Shown here: piece after piece, positions 15,971-25,383 of the stretch
Layout: the number at the start of each line of letters is the position of its first letter
How positions within the stretch are numbered: the first letter of the stretch is position 1
Assembly: GCF_900129705.1 (NCBI RefSeq)
Contig: NZ_FQWO01000008.1
Coordinates: forward strand, 1 to 64,000
DNA from: Flavobacterium granuli
GTDB lineage: Bacteria > Bacteroidota > Bacteroidia > Flavobacteriales > Flavobacteriaceae
Length of the DNA stretch: 64,000 bases
Direction: 5' to 3'
Made by a program: the position numbers and the translations under genes
Notes under the pieces: model-generated
Seen by the model: the letters and a program-made list of their open reading frames with translations, nothing else
The model's database searches: none
What the model was told of the DNA's origin: nothing

Positions 15971-16131
15971 TGAGTCGTGAGTCGTGAGAAGTGAGAATAT
16001 ATGAGGTGGGCCAAAGGAGATTTTTCTTTTTTGGCCCATTTTTTTTAGGGAAGCTGAGTTGTGGGTTGTGAGAAGTGTTCTTCGGCCCTTCGGCTCTTCG
16101 ACAAAAGCTCAGCTCAGGATGACCGTGAGAA
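15970..16131 (+). repeat. Heptamer runs flanking a hairpin and a degenerate 27-mer
   Basis: Starting on the last base of the dehydratase stop codon: GTGAGTC, GTGAGTC, GTGAGAA (15970-15990), then the hairpin module at 16008-16047, then GTGGGTT, GTGAGAA (16061-16074), an expanded relative of the 27-mer containing TTCGACAAAAGCTCAGCTCAG, cut here for length, at about 16075-16124, and GTGAGAA (16125-16131). It shows the same modules as at 1741-1938 in a different order. Confidence 0.8.
16008..16047 (+). terminator. Terminator hairpin after the dehydratase gene
   Basis: Stem GGGCCAAA (16008-16015) / TTTGGCCC (16030-16037), loop of 14 nt, then a T-run to 16046. Compared with the relative at 1899-1938, the third T-A pair of the stem is a C-G pair here, so pairing is conserved while sequence changed. 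Confidence 0.75.
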
Positions 16132-16231
16132 GTGATTGTTGGTTATGGAATGTCGTTTAGAGGGAATAAAAAAGCCAATTTATCGTAAGAATTAGTGTTA
16201 AAATATTATTTTAGCCTTATATATAAAAAAA

Positions 16232-17308
16232 ATGAAACAATTACTTCAGTGGACCATCATCATTCCAGTACTGTCCTGGATTCTATTTTTTAGCGGACTT
16301 GTGGACAACAGCAGCATCTTTCAAATTATTGCAAGCCTATTGCTTATCCTTAGTGTTATGTCGGCCGTGCATCATTCGGAAATCATCGCAGAAAGAGTAG
16401 GAGAACCCTATGGAACCATTATTTTAGCCATATCGATAACAGTCATTGAAGTTTCAATTATTATATCGCTCATGATGTCTGAGGGCTCAGCAGCAGCTTC
16501 GCTGGCCAGGGATACGGTCTATGCTGCCACAATGCTTATTCTTAACGGTATTATTGGATTCTGTCTTCTGATAGGAGGGTTGAAACATTATGAGCAGAAT
16601 TTTTCGGCCTCTTCAGTCACCATTGGATTGGTTTCACTGGTTTCGATTATCGTATTTACATTAGTGTTTCCCACCTTCACAGAAAGTGTTAAGGGATCTT
16701 ATTATTCGGTACCCCAACTGGTTTTTGCTTCCGGTGCCTGTCTCGTTATTTATAGCTCTTTTCTGTTTGCGCAAACCAGAAGATACAGACAATATTTTCT
16801 CACCATTGGAGCCGATGAAAATGAGGAAGTGGCTGAGCCTATACTGATCAATAACAGGGTTTTCTTTACCAGTTTAATTTTTCTTGTGGTGAGTTTAGGC
16901 ATTGTAGTGTTACTGGCAAAAACGCTTTCTCCTACGATTGAAAGTATTATTGTTAGTTATAGTTTACCAAAAACTTTGGTCGGGGTTGTGATTGCGGCAA
17001 TTATCTTATTGCCTGAAGCCATTGCGGCTATTATAGCGGCTAGAAAAAACAGACTGCAAACCAGTATCAATTTGGCCTTGGGTTCCGCTTTGGCCAGTAT
17101 TGGGCTAACCATTCCGAGTGTGGCAGCAGTTTGTATCATGATGGATATGCCGATTATTCTGGGACTTGATATTAAGTCGATTGTTCTGTTGGCCTTGTCC
17201 GTCTTTACCGTAATGTTGTCGTTAAGCAAAGGCAAGTCTAATATTGTTTATGGGGTGGTGCTTCTGGTTAATTTATTTGCTTTTATATTCCTTATGATAT
17301 ACCCCTAA
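16232..17308 (+). CDS. chaA: ChaA-type Ca2+(Na+)/H+ antiporter
   Basis: A 358-residue integral membrane protein with about 10-11 spans. The two alpha-repeats of the CaCA superfamily are seen as G-E-P-Y-G-T-I-I-L-A-I-S-I-T-V-I-E-V near residue 55-75 and L-L-P-E-A-I-A-A-I-I-A-A-R-K-N-R-L-Q-T-S-I-N-L near residue 255-280, each with the conserved Glu used for cation binding. Known relatives exchange Ca2+, Na+ or K+ for protons at the inner membrane. It is monocistronic, set between a heptamer/terminator region and a DUF2200 gene. The ion used here is inferred from family only. Confidence 0.88.
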   Translation: MKQLLQWTIIIPVLSWILFFSGLVDNSSIFQIIASLLLILSVMSAVHHSEIIAERVGEPYGTIILAISITVIEVSIIISLMMSEGSAAASLARDTVYAATMLILNGIIGFCLLIGGLKHYEQNFSASSVTIGLVSLVSIIVFTLVFPTFTESVKGSYYSVPQLVFASGACLVIYSSFLFAQTRRYRQYFLTIGADENEEVAEPILINNRVFFTSLIFLVVSLGIVVLLAKTLSPTIESIIVSYSLPKTLVGVVIAAIILLPEAIAAIIAARKNRLQTSINLALGSALASIGLTIPSVAAVCIMMDMPIILGLDIKSIVLLALSVFTVMLSLSKGKSNIVYGVVLLVNLFAFIFLMIYP

Positions 17309-17461
17309 TCAAAAAAACAGCCACTTGAAAGTCAGAAAAGTCTTTTTTTGGCGAGTATTTTGATATTAAAGCAAAGGCCATTTTTAAAGACTGCTGAGAC
17401 CGAACTTCTTCAAACAACGGCAATGTTTTTTAATAGATAGTAGTGACTAAATAAATGGAAA

Positions 17462-17821
17462 ATGACAAATAATCAGGATGAACGTATTGCAAAAATGACG
17501 TTCGCATCAGTATACCCACATTATCTTGCCAAGGTGCAAAAGAAAGGGAGAACAGCAGAAGAGCTCCATCAGGTCATTGAATGGCTGACCGCTTTTGATA
17601 AAAAAAGGCTGGCGCAGCTCATTGAAGAAAAAGCAACATTCGAAGTGTTTTTTCAGCAGGCGACAATACATCCTAATGCGGATCTGATTAAAGGAGTGAT
17701 CTGTGGCTATCGGGTAGAAGAAATAGCAAATCCATTAACGCAGCAGGTCCGGTATTTGGACCGACTGGTAGATGAGTTGGCCAAAGGGCGCAAGATGGAT
17801 AAGATTTTGCGGGTTAAATAA
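17462..17821 (+). CDS. DUF2200 family protein
   Basis: A 119-residue cytoplasmic protein beginning M-T-N-N-Q-D-E-R-I-A-K-M-T-F-A-S-V-Y-P-H-Y. It has E-V-I-E-W-L-T-A-F-D-like and I-C-G-Y-R-V-E-E-I-A-N-P-L segments that identify the DUF2200 family. The function of this family is not established. Stand-alone gene; length is usual for the family. Confidence 0.85.
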   Translation: MTNNQDERIAKMTFASVYPHYLAKVQKKGRTAEELHQVIEWLTAFDKKRLAQLIEEKATFEVFFQQATIHPNADLIKGVICGYRVEEIANPLTQQVRYLDRLVDELAKGRKMDKILRVK

Positions 17822-17915
17822 GAAATGTCTATTGGTTTGAATGGTATTATTTATCTGATTTATGCGTAAATTAGCATCAGCTATTGCCACAATAATTAAC
17901 TAAATCTGTTTTATT

Positions 17916-18383
17916 ATGAAAAATCCAGGTCTTTTTTGTTTGCTGTTGGTTTGTATTGGATTCCAAAGCTGTAAAAAAAATGAAAATCCCAAAGTGGTCT
18001 CTGTCGAAAAACCGATAAAGGTGCAGTGTTATAGGGCGTTGTATGAAAAAGATACAATTGATTTTAAAATGAATACTTTGAAAGACGGTACCATAACAGG
18101 TGATATGGTTATGAAAGTTTTTAATATGCCCAAAAAGCTTGGAGAAATTGCCGGGGAATTTCGCGGTGATACCTTATTTGCCAGCTATACATTTATCGAG
18201 GGAACAAATAAAAAAATAACATACAAAAATCCAATGGCCTTTTTAAAGCGAGACGGTGAACTCATTTTAGGCAATGGGAAAATTGAAACGTCTATGGGGG
18301 CTTCTTATTTTGTCAAAGGCGTACCTATCGATTTTGAACGGGTAAAGTATAAATTTGCGGCCATAGATTGTGTGGGAGAATAG
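17916..18383 (+). CDS. Small putative lipoprotein, function unknown
   Basis: A 155-residue protein with a signal peptide and lipobox F-Q-S-C (Cys about residue 19), followed by the Lys-rich K-K-N-E-N linker, so it should be a lipid-anchored envelope protein. The mature part contains I-T-G-D-M-V-M-K-V-F and G-E-F-R-G-D-T-L-F-A-S-Y, strand-rich, like other small Flavobacterium lipoproteins of unknown role. No catalytic motif is apparent. Confidence 0.75.
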   Translation: MKNPGLFCLLLVCIGFQSCKKNENPKVVSVEKPIKVQCYRALYEKDTIDFKMNTLKDGTITGDMVMKVFNMPKKLGEIAGEFRGDTLFASYTFIEGTNKKITYKNPMAFLKRDGELILGNGKIETSMGASYFVKGVPIDFERVKYKFAAIDCVGE

Positions 18384-18732
18384 GGGTTCATTATAAGCGA
18401 GCTGTTGTAAAAATCGATGAGTTGTATAGGCTTTGAAGGTTTTGCCACGACTTCATGAATTATAGTTGTTTTTTAACCGCAAAGAGCGCAAAGGCGCTTC
18501 GCTTTTTCCTCGATCATTATCCGTTTAGCGGACTAGTTTCAATATTGGCAGAAGGATGAAACAGATTAGGCGGATTTTTGCTGATTTATGTATGTAAATC
18601 CGTTTTATCCTTTTAAATCGGTCTCAGCCGTGTTCCATTTTCTACAAATTCAATATTGGCAGACAACTGACATTAAAAAAAAAGTTAAATTTTACAAAAC
18701 AAAATTACTTTGTCGTTAACTTCGCCCTCGAA
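18384..18732. other. Intergenic stretch with short repeats
   Basis: No gene seen. A 15-bp direct repeat TTCAATATTGGCAGA occurs at 18538-18552 and 18649-18663, about 110 bp apart. The sequence between (AACCGCAAAGAGCGCAAAG and similar) looks like decayed dispersed repeat material. Confidence 0.55.
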
Positions 18733-19116
18733 ATGAGAACAATTGTGTATTACATCTACTTAAGTCTTCTGCTGCTATGTGGCGGGAAACATGTATTTGC
18801 GGCCAATAATCCTATCACAACAGTCTGTTCTTTTGATCATAATTTTGCTGAGAAACAAGAATTAAAAATTTCAAATCCCGCTAAGAGCAGTTTGTCGATA
18901 GATCAAGCTGACATCGATTTGGATGAAGAATTCCATACGGATTCTAATTCCGCCGATGGAACTGCCAAGCTAGTGGCAACCCTAAGCCACAGTATCTGTT
19001 TTAGTTCTCTACATTCGTTTGTTGCTAAGGATTACAGCAATCGGATTAAAATCTTCTCGTCCTTTTGCGGTTATTTCAACCCTATTTACATTAAACAAAG
19101 AGTTTTAAGAATTTGA
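18733..19116 (+). CDS. Small exported protein preceding the efflux operon, function unknown
   Basis: A 127-residue protein with a clear N-terminal signal segment (M-R-T-I-V-Y-Y-I-Y-L-S-L-L-L-L-C-G-G-K-H-V-F-A-A). The rest is polar with an acidic stretch (D-I-D-L-D-E-E-F-H-T-D) and a C-terminal aromatic segment F-S-S-F-C-G-Y-F-N-P-I-Y-I. I do not recognise a family. It lies 300 bp upstream of the RND membrane-fusion gene on the same strand and may be co-regulated with it. Confidence 0.6.
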   Translation: MRTIVYYIYLSLLLLCGGKHVFAANNPITTVCSFDHNFAEKQELKISNPAKSSLSIDQADIDLDEEFHTDSNSADGTAKLVATLSHSICFSSLHSFVAKDYSNRIKIFSSFCGYFNPIYIKQRVLRI

Positions 19117-19415
19117 TTTATAGCACATCAGTTACCAAAGATGGGATGCTATAGGTTTAATGTAAAGATTTCTATTCACTATTGTTTACACATGCATTAT
19201 GGTTTATGAACGCCATAGAGCGGGCTAAACTATTTTTATATCCTTTTATTATTGTAGCTGTTTTTTTTGAATTCGTCCAGAATTCAGAAGCAGTTATGAT
19301 AGCGTCTTTTTTTGACAGTTCAGAATTATACTCTCTGGCAACTGATGGCTTTTTTGTTCAAAAGGAATTGCTCAATTCCGTGCATTTAATCGCTTAATTT
19401 CCATTTTTATATATC

Positions 19416-20498
19416 ATGAAGAGAATAATTGTGTTCACAGGTAGTCTTGCCTTGTTGTGTTTAATAAGTTGTACAACTAAAAAAGAAGACAAAGAAACCG
19501 CAGTTAAATTTACGGTCACTAATCCCGTGCTTATTGACACTTCGTTTACCAAAGAATATGTTTCGCAAATTCGGTCCGTGCGAAACATTGAAATTCGCGC
19601 TCAGGAAAAAGGCTATCTGCAAAACATTTATGTTGATGAAGGGCAATTTGTAAAAGCAGGACAGCTGTTGTTTCGGATTATGCCGGGCATGTATCAGGCC
19701 GAACTGCTGAAAGCACAGGCTGAAGCCAAAGCCGCTGAGATTGAATTACAAAATTCTAAAGCATTAGCCGATAAAAACATAGTTTCAAAAAACGAACAAG
19801 CTTTGGCGCAGGCCAAGTTAGAGCAGGCCAGAGCCGAAGTAGCATTGGCAAAACTGCATTTGTCCTTTACTGAAATCAGAGCGCCCTTTGATGGCAGCAT
19901 CGACCGCATTCCTAAAAAATTAGGCAGTCTTATTGATGAAGGGGAGTTGTTGACCAGTCTGTCGGATAATAGTAAAATGTTTGCCTATTTTAATGTTTCT
20001 GAACCCGAATACATAGCTTATCAAACGCATAAAAGTGATCGGGGGAGCAGCAGCGTTAGCTTGCTTTTGGCCAATGGGGAACCATTAAAATACAAAGGAA
20101 AGATAGAAGTCATTGAAAGTGAATTTGATAACGAGACCGGTAATATTGCTTTCAGGGCAAGTTTTCCTAACTCGGATAAATTGTTGAGAAATGGCGAAAC
20201 GGGCAAGGTGATGATGCGTGTTCCTGTTAGAGGGGCTTTGATTATTCCGCAAAAAGCGACCTATGAAATACAAGATAAAAAATATGTATTTGTAGTCAAT
20301 AAGCAGCATATCATTCAATCTAAAGAAATTACCATAAAAGGGGAAATGCCAGATTTATACGTTGTGGATAGCGGAATAACGGCCAACGAAAGGATCGTGC
20401 TGGATGGAATTCAAAAAGCCAATGATAAGGATAAGATTCATTATGATTATCTAGATCCAAAAGGAGTGTTGGCGCAGTTGCGATTAAAAGCGGAGTAG
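19416..20498 (+). CDS. RND efflux periplasmic adaptor (AcrA/MexA-like membrane-fusion lipoprotein)
   Basis: A 360-residue HlyD/AcrA-type adaptor. A lipoprotein signal ends L-I-S-C (Cys about residue 19). The barrel-sandwich halves are I-E-I-R-A-Q-E-K-G-Y-L-Q-N-I-Y-V-D-E-G-Q-F and L-S-F-T-E-I-R-A-P-F-D-G-S-I. Between them lies an Ala-rich coiled-coil hairpin (residues about 90-150, A-E-A-K-A-A-E-I-E-L and A-L-A-Q-A-K-L-E-Q-A-R-A-E). It would bridge the inner-membrane pump (20526) to the outer-membrane channel (23683), and these three genes form one operon ending in a terminator at 25131. Confidence 0.93.
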   Translation: MKRIIVFTGSLALLCLISCTTKKEDKETAVKFTVTNPVLIDTSFTKEYVSQIRSVRNIEIRAQEKGYLQNIYVDEGQFVKAGQLLFRIMPGMYQAELLKAQAEAKAAEIELQNSKALADKNIVSKNEQALAQAKLEQARAEVALAKLHLSFTEIRAPFDGSIDRIPKKLGSLIDEGELLTSLSDNSKMFAYFNVSEPEYIAYQTHKSDRGSSSVSLLLANGEPLKYKGKIEVIESEFDNETGNIAFRASFPNSDKLLRNGETGKVMMRVPVRGALIIPQKATYEIQDKKYVFVVNKQHIIQSKEITIKGEMPDLYVVDSGITANERIVLDGIQKANDKDKIHYDYLDPKGVLAQLRLKAE

Positions 20499-20525
20499 TC
20501 ATTTTAACGATTAAAAAAATATAAA

Positions 20526-23500
20526 ATGTTTAATAAATTTATACAAAGACCCGTGTTGTCGATAGTGATATCGTTAGTCATCGTCTTTTTGGGAGTATTG
20601 GCAATGACTGCTTTGCCAATCACACAATTCCCTTCTATTTCACCACCAAAAGTGAATATTACTGCTGATTATCCGGGCGCCAATGGAGAATTGATGGTTA
20701 AGGCAGTTGTTATTCCGCTTGAAAGAGCGATTAATGGGGTTCCTGGAATGAAGTACATCACCTCTGATGCCGGTAATGATGGAGAGGCTTCTGTACAAGT
20801 GGTGTTTAATCTGGGAACCGATCCGAATCAGGCTGCGATTAATATTCAAAATCGTGTCGCTTCTGTGATCAATAAATTACCTCCATTAGTGGTACGGGAA
20901 GGCTTGAAAATCACCAGGGAGGAACCTAATATGTTGTTGTACGTCAATTTATTTAGTAAAGATCCCAAAACAGATCAAAAATTTCTGTACAATTATGCCG
21001 ATATCAACATTCTTTCTGATTTAAAGCGTGTCAACGGAGTCGGTTTTGCCGATATTTTAGGGAATAGGGATTATGCGATGCGAATTTGGTTGAAACCCGA
21101 TCGAATGCTGGCCTACAAGATATCAGCCGAAGAAATTATGGAGTCTTTGAGCAATCAAAGTTTAGAAGCTTCACCCGGTAAAACAGGAGAAAGCTCCGGT
21201 AAAAGATCTCAGGCTTTTGAGTATGTTTTGAAATATAAAGGGAGGTATACTAGTAAGGAGGGTTATGAAAATATTGTGGTACGATCTAATCCTGATGGCC
21301 AATTATTGCGATTGAAAGAGGTAGCCGATGTTGAGTTTGGAAGTTCGATGTATGATATTTATTCCAGTATTGATGGAAAGCCATCAGCGGCAATTACCAT
21401 TAAACAATCCTATGGAAGTAATGCCAGTCAGGTGATTGAAGATGTAAAAGCGAAGATGCAGGACTTGAAAAAATCTTTTCCCAAAGGCATGGATTATGAA
21501 ATCAGTTATGATGTATCTAAATTTCTAGATGCTTCAATTGAAAAAGTAATTCACACTCTGGTTGAGGCTTTTATATTGGTGGGATTAGTGGTGTTCTTGT
21601 TTCTGGGCGACTGGCGTTCTACTCTTATTCCCGCCATTGCTGTTCCGGTTTCTTTAATTGGTACGTTTGCTTTTATGCAACTTTTTGGGATTACCATTAA
21701 CCTGATTACTTTGTTTGCGCTGGTATTGGCCATTGGAGTTGTGGTAGATGATGCCATTGTAGTGATTGAAGCGGTGCATGCCAAAATGGAGGAAGAGCAT
21801 CTTTCGGCCAGAAAAGCGACTAAAAAAGCAATGTCGGAAATAGGAGGAGCCATTATAGCGATTACTTTCCTGATGGCAGCGGTTTTTATACCCGTTGCTT
21901 TCATGTCGGGTCCAGTGGGGATTTTTTACCGACAGTTTTCGATTACTATGGCTACAGCCATTATTCTTTCGGGCGTTGTGGCTTTAACTTTGACTCCGGC
22001 TTTGTGTGCTTTGATGTTGAAAAATACCCATGGGAAAGCGCGTCCTAAAAACCTGATGAATCGATTTTTGGATGGTTTTAATGCCAAGTTCAATCATTTG
22101 TCCTCGGGCTACCAAAAAGTCTTGGGAATCTTTATCAACAGGAGATCTGTTTCGATGGGTGTTTTGTTGTTTTTCTGCGCGGGTATATTTTTCATCAACA
22201 CCAGTTTGCCGTCAGGATTTATTCCGGGTGAAGATCAGGGGATGTTTTATGCCATTATTCAAACTCCTCCGGGCTCCTCTTTAGAAAGGACCAATCAGAT
22301 AGCCGAAAAACTTCAAAAAGTAGCTGAAAAAGTAGCCGGAGTAAAATCGGTTTCGGCTTTGGCAGGATATGAAATTTTGACTGAAGGGACTGGTGCTAAT
22401 ACAGGAACTTGCCTAATTAACTTGGAAGACTGGAAAGACCGCCATCAGAATGTGGAAGAAATTATTAAAACCTTAGAGGAAGAAACCAAAAAAATTTCAG
22501 GGGCTACCATTGAGTATTTTCAGCCACCGGCTGTTCCCGGTTATGGGGCAGCAGGAGGTTTTGAGCTGCGATTGTTGGATAAGGCAGGTTCTGGCGACTA
22601 TAAAAAAATGGAAAGCGTCAGTAAAGAATTTGTTGCGGCATTGAAGAAACGTCCCGAGCTGAGTTCGGTGTTTACTTTTTATAGCGCGAGTTTCCCGCAA
22701 TATATGCTTGATATTGATAATGATTTGGCCCAACAAAAAGGGGTGAGTATCGAGAATGCGATGAATACTTTATCGACCTTAGTTGGAAGTAATTATGAAA
22801 CCAATTTTATTAAATACGACCGCCAATACAAGGTAATTGTACAAGCTTCGCCTGAATATCGAGCCTTGCCAGAAGATATCTTGAAATTGTATGTCAAAAA
22901 CGACAGAGACGAAATGGTGCCTTTTTCGGCTTTTATGAAAATGAAAAAAGTATATGGACTTTCGGAAATTACCAGACATAATATGTACAATGCTGCTGAA
23001 ATTAGTGGGGCTCCTGCTATTGGATATAGTAGCGGAACCGCCATTGAGGTGGTCAATGAGGTGGCGGCCAAAACGCTTCCAAGAGGCTTTGGAATTGATT
23101 GGGCAGGTATTTCCGCCGATGAGGTTGCCAGAGGAAATGAAGCGATTTACATCTTTTTAATTTGTCTGGGTTTTGTCTACTTGGTTCTTGCGGCTCAATA
23201 CGAGAGTTTTATTTTGCCATTGGTTGTTATTTTGTCCTTGCCGGCGGGTATTTTTGGTGCTTTTCTCTGTTTGAAATTATTTGGACTGGCCAATAATATC
23301 TATGCTCAGGTTGCTTTTATTATGCTTATTGGTTTGTTAGGAAAGAATGCGGTCTTGATCGTAGAATTTGCCGCCCAAAAACACAGTCAGGGGATGTCAG
23401 TACTCGAAGCCGCAATGGAAGGCGCCGTTGTGCGTTTCCGCCCTATTTTGATGACCTCTTTTGCTTTTATTGCCGGTCTGATTCCTATGACTGTGGCTTC

Positions 23501-23690
23501 TGATCCGGGTAAAATAGGAAATAGAACACTGGGATCTGCCGCAGCGGGAGGAATGTTTATTGGTACAGTCTGCGGGGTATTGATAATCCCGGGTTTGTAT
23601 TACATTTTTGCAAAAATTTCAGAAAAGCATAAGCTTTCTAAACATGAAGACGAAAATCCATTTACCGAATACTTGAACAACAATGAATAA
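20526..23690 (+). CDS. RND multidrug efflux pump, inner-membrane subunit (AcrB/MexB-like, HAE1)
   Basis: A 1,054-residue proton-driven exporter of normal family length. It begins M-F-N-K-F-I-Q-R-P-V-L, the usual first helix of HAE1 pumps, has the T-A-D-Y-P-G-A-N-G-E periplasmic start, and the membrane proton relay G-V-V-V-D-D-A-I-V-V-I-E-A with the paired Asp residues near position 410. A second half repeats the first, with Y-L-V-L-A-A-Q-Y-E-S and G-K-N-A-V-L-I-V-E-F-A. Substrates cannot be told; family members expel hydrophobic drugs, dyes and bile-like compounds. It follows the adaptor by 27 bp and overlaps the outer-membrane gene by 8 bp. Confidence 0.95.
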   Translation: MFNKFIQRPVLSIVISLVIVFLGVLAMTALPITQFPSISPPKVNITADYPGANGELMVKAVVIPLERAINGVPGMKYITSDAGNDGEASVQVVFNLGTDPNQAAINIQNRVASVINKLPPLVVREGLKITREEPNMLLYVNLFSKDPKTDQKFLYNYADINILSDLKRVNGVGFADILGNRDYAMRIWLKPDRMLAYKISAEEIMESLSNQSLEASPGKTGESSGKRSQAFEYVLKYKGRYTSKEGYENIVVRSNPDGQLLRLKEVADVEFGSSMYDIYSSIDGKPSAAITIKQSYGSNASQVIEDVKAKMQDLKKSFPKGMDYEISYDVSKFLDASIEKVIHTLVEAFILVGLVVFLFLGDWRSTLIPAIAVPVSLIGTFAFMQLFGITINLITLFALVLAIGVVVDDAIVVIEAVHAKMEEEHLSARKATKKAMSEIGGAIIAITFLMAAVFIPVAFMSGPVGIFYRQFSITMATAIILSGVVALTLTPALCALMLKNTHGKARPKNLMNRFLDGFNAKFNHLSSGYQKVLGIFINRRSVSMGVLLFFCAGIFFINTSLPSGFIPGEDQGMFYAIIQTPPGSSLERTNQIAEKLQKVAEKVAGVKSVSALAGYEILTEGTGANTGTCLINLEDWKDRHQNVEEIIKTLEEETKKISGATIEYFQPPAVPGYGAAGGFELRLLDKAGSGDYKKMESVSKEFVAALKKRPELSSVFTFYSASFPQYMLDIDNDLAQQKGVSIENAMNTLSTLVGSNYETNFIKYDRQYKVIVQASPEYRALPEDILKLYVKNDRDEMVPFSAFMKMKKVYGLSEITRHNMYNAAEISGAPAIGYSSGTAIEVVNEVAAKTLPRGFGIDWAGISADEVARGNEAIYIFLICLGFVYLVLAAQYESFILPLVVILSLPAGIFGAFLCLKLFGLANNIYAQVAFIMLIGLLGKNAVLIVEFAAQKHSQGMSVLEAAMEGAVVRFRPILMTSFAFIAGLIPMTVASDPGKIGNRTLGSAAAGGMFIGTVCGVLIIPGLYYIFAKISEKHKLSKHEDENPFTEYLNNNE

Positions 23691-25116
23691 AATGAAGTTA
23701 TACCACTATCTTATTCCGCTGGGGATTTGCCTGGCGGCTGTAAGTTGTAAGGCTCCGGAGATTGCCGGGTCTGCAGCTCCTGTAGCTCTTCCCGAATTCT
23801 ATGGGAACCATAACGACAGCACGAATGTGGCAGCTGTGTCTTGGAGAAATTTTTTCAAGGACCGGAATTTGGTCGATTTGATCGATACGGCTCTAAAAAA
23901 CAATCAGGAGTTACTGATTACGATGCAGGAAATTGAAATTGCCAAGAACGATATTCGCGTGCGCAAAGGCGCTTTGTTGCCCATGCTTGGGCTAAAAGCC
24001 GGAGCCGGGCTAGAGAAGGTGGGAAGGTATACCAGTCAAGGTGCCGGAGATGCTTCAACAGAGATCAGTCCGGGCCATGAAATGCCGGATCCTTTGGGGG
24101 ATTTTAAATTGGCGGCCTGTGCTAATTGGGAAATCGATATTTGGAAAAAATTAAGAAATGCCAAAAAAGCAGCTCTGAGTAGGTATTTGTCTACTGTTGA
24201 AGGCAAAAATTTTGTCTTGACTAATTTGATAGCCGAGGTATCGGAATCGTATTATGAGTTGCTTTTTCTGGATAGTCAAATGCTTGTTGTTAAGCAAAAT
24301 ATTGGCTTACAAAAAAGTGCTTTAGAAATTGTAAAAGCCCAAAAAGAGGCGGCAAAAACAACGGAATTGGCCGTTCAGAAATTTCAGGCGGAAGTATTGG
24401 CATCGCAAAATGTCGAGTTGGTGATTCAGCAAAAGATAAGAGAGACCGAAAACAGAATCAATTTTTTATTAGGCCGTTATCCGCAAGAGATTAAGCGAGA
24501 TGCCAGTGGTTTTTTGAGTTTGACCGCCAATGTTGTTCCGACTGGAATTCCAGCACAATTATTGACTAATCGTCCCGATATCCAAAAGGCCGAGCTGGAG
24601 TTGGTTGCAGCTAAGCTCGATGTGAAAGTGGCCCGTGCGGAGTTCTATCCATCAGTAGCTATTTCAGCCGGTTTAGGATTGAATGCATTCAAACCGTCCT
24701 ATTTGTTTCAATTTCCGGAATCGGTTTTGTACTCCTTAGTTGGCGATATTGCTGCGCCCTTGATCAATAGAAATGCGATTAAAGCCGAGTTTGCGAATGC
24801 CAATGCCCGACAATTGCAAGCCTTGTACAACTATGACAAGACTGTTTTGAATGCTTATCTGGAAGTATCCAACCAGCTTTCTAAAATTTCGAATCTGGAA
24901 AAAAGCTATGATTTGAAATCCAGACAGGTCGAAGCGTTGCATAAGTCTATTGCAGTTTCAAATGATTTGTTTAAATCGGCCAGAGTCGACTATTTTGAAG
25001 TGCTGATGACCCAGCGCGATGCTTTAGAATCCCAATTGGAATTGATTGAAACTAAAAAAGAACAACTCAATGCCTCCGTTTATATGTATAGGGATTTAGG
25101 TGGTGGTTGGAAATAA
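23683..25116 (+). CDS. Outer-membrane efflux channel (TolC/OprM-like, NodT family)
   Basis: A 477-residue outer-membrane factor with a lipoprotein signal ending A-V-S-C (Cys about residue 22). The mature protein shows the family duplication: W-R-N-F-F-K-D-R-N-L-V-D-L-I-D-T-A-L-K-N-N at the start, L-L-T-N-R-P-D-I-Q-K-A-E-L-E-L in the middle and the end segment Y-F-E-V-L-M-T-Q-R-D-A-L-E-S-Q-L-E. The start ATG (23683) overlaps the pump gene by 8 nt, indicating translational coupling. It closes the tripartite efflux operon. Confidence 0.94.
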   Translation: MNKMKLYHYLIPLGICLAAVSCKAPEIAGSAAPVALPEFYGNHNDSTNVAAVSWRNFFKDRNLVDLIDTALKNNQELLITMQEIEIAKNDIRVRKGALLPMLGLKAGAGLEKVGRYTSQGAGDASTEISPGHEMPDPLGDFKLAACANWEIDIWKKLRNAKKAALSRYLSTVEGKNFVLTNLIAEVSESYYELLFLDSQMLVVKQNIGLQKSALEIVKAQKEAAKTTELAVQKFQAEVLASQNVELVIQQKIRETENRINFLLGRYPQEIKRDASGFLSLTANVVPTGIPAQLLTNRPDIQKAELELVAAKLDVKVARAEFYPSVAISAGLGLNAFKPSYLFQFPESVLYSLVGDIAAPLINRNAIKAEFANANARQLQALYNYDKTVLNAYLEVSNQLSKISNLEKSYDLKSRQVEALHKSIAVSNDLFKSARVDYFEVLMTQRDALESQLELIETKKEQLNASVYMYRDLGGGWK

Positions 25117-25130
25117 ACAATGTGAATCAC

Positions 25131-25167
25131 AAAGCCAGTCCGTTTTTTAGGACTGGCTTTATTATTT
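25131..25167 (+). terminator. Intrinsic terminator of the efflux operon
   Basis: A perfect 11-bp stem AAAGCCAGTCC (25131-25141) / GGACTGGCTTT (25150-25160) with an 8-nt loop, followed by ATTATTT. It begins 14 bp after the outer-membrane channel stop codon. Confidence 0.85.
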
Positions 25168-25383
25168 AAGGAAATGCTATGTAAAATATTGTTTTTTTAA
25201 TCAGTTATGTTTCAATCAGTAAATAGGAATAGAGCAAAAAAGTCTTGGCGGTTAGTATTTAGGCCAAGTAAAATAATTTGGCTTGCATTGCGATGAATAG
25301 GAATGGATAGCCTTAGCATCTAAGATGACAAAAGAGACGCTATTATTTCTTAAATTTGCCGCCAAGAATTTTTAATTACCACA

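Noticed and set aside
19206..19397. 63-codon open frame before the efflux operon (M-N-A-I-E-R-A-K-L-F-L-Y-P-F)
   Set aside because: It has a hydrophobic start and lies in the right strand and place, but the sequence matches no family I know and the frame may be chance in an AT-rich gap. Left undecided and not listed as a gene.
21551..21904. 117-codon minus-strand frame inside the RND pump gene
   Set aside because: Mirror frame of a strongly conserved membrane gene; composition is that of an antisense shadow.
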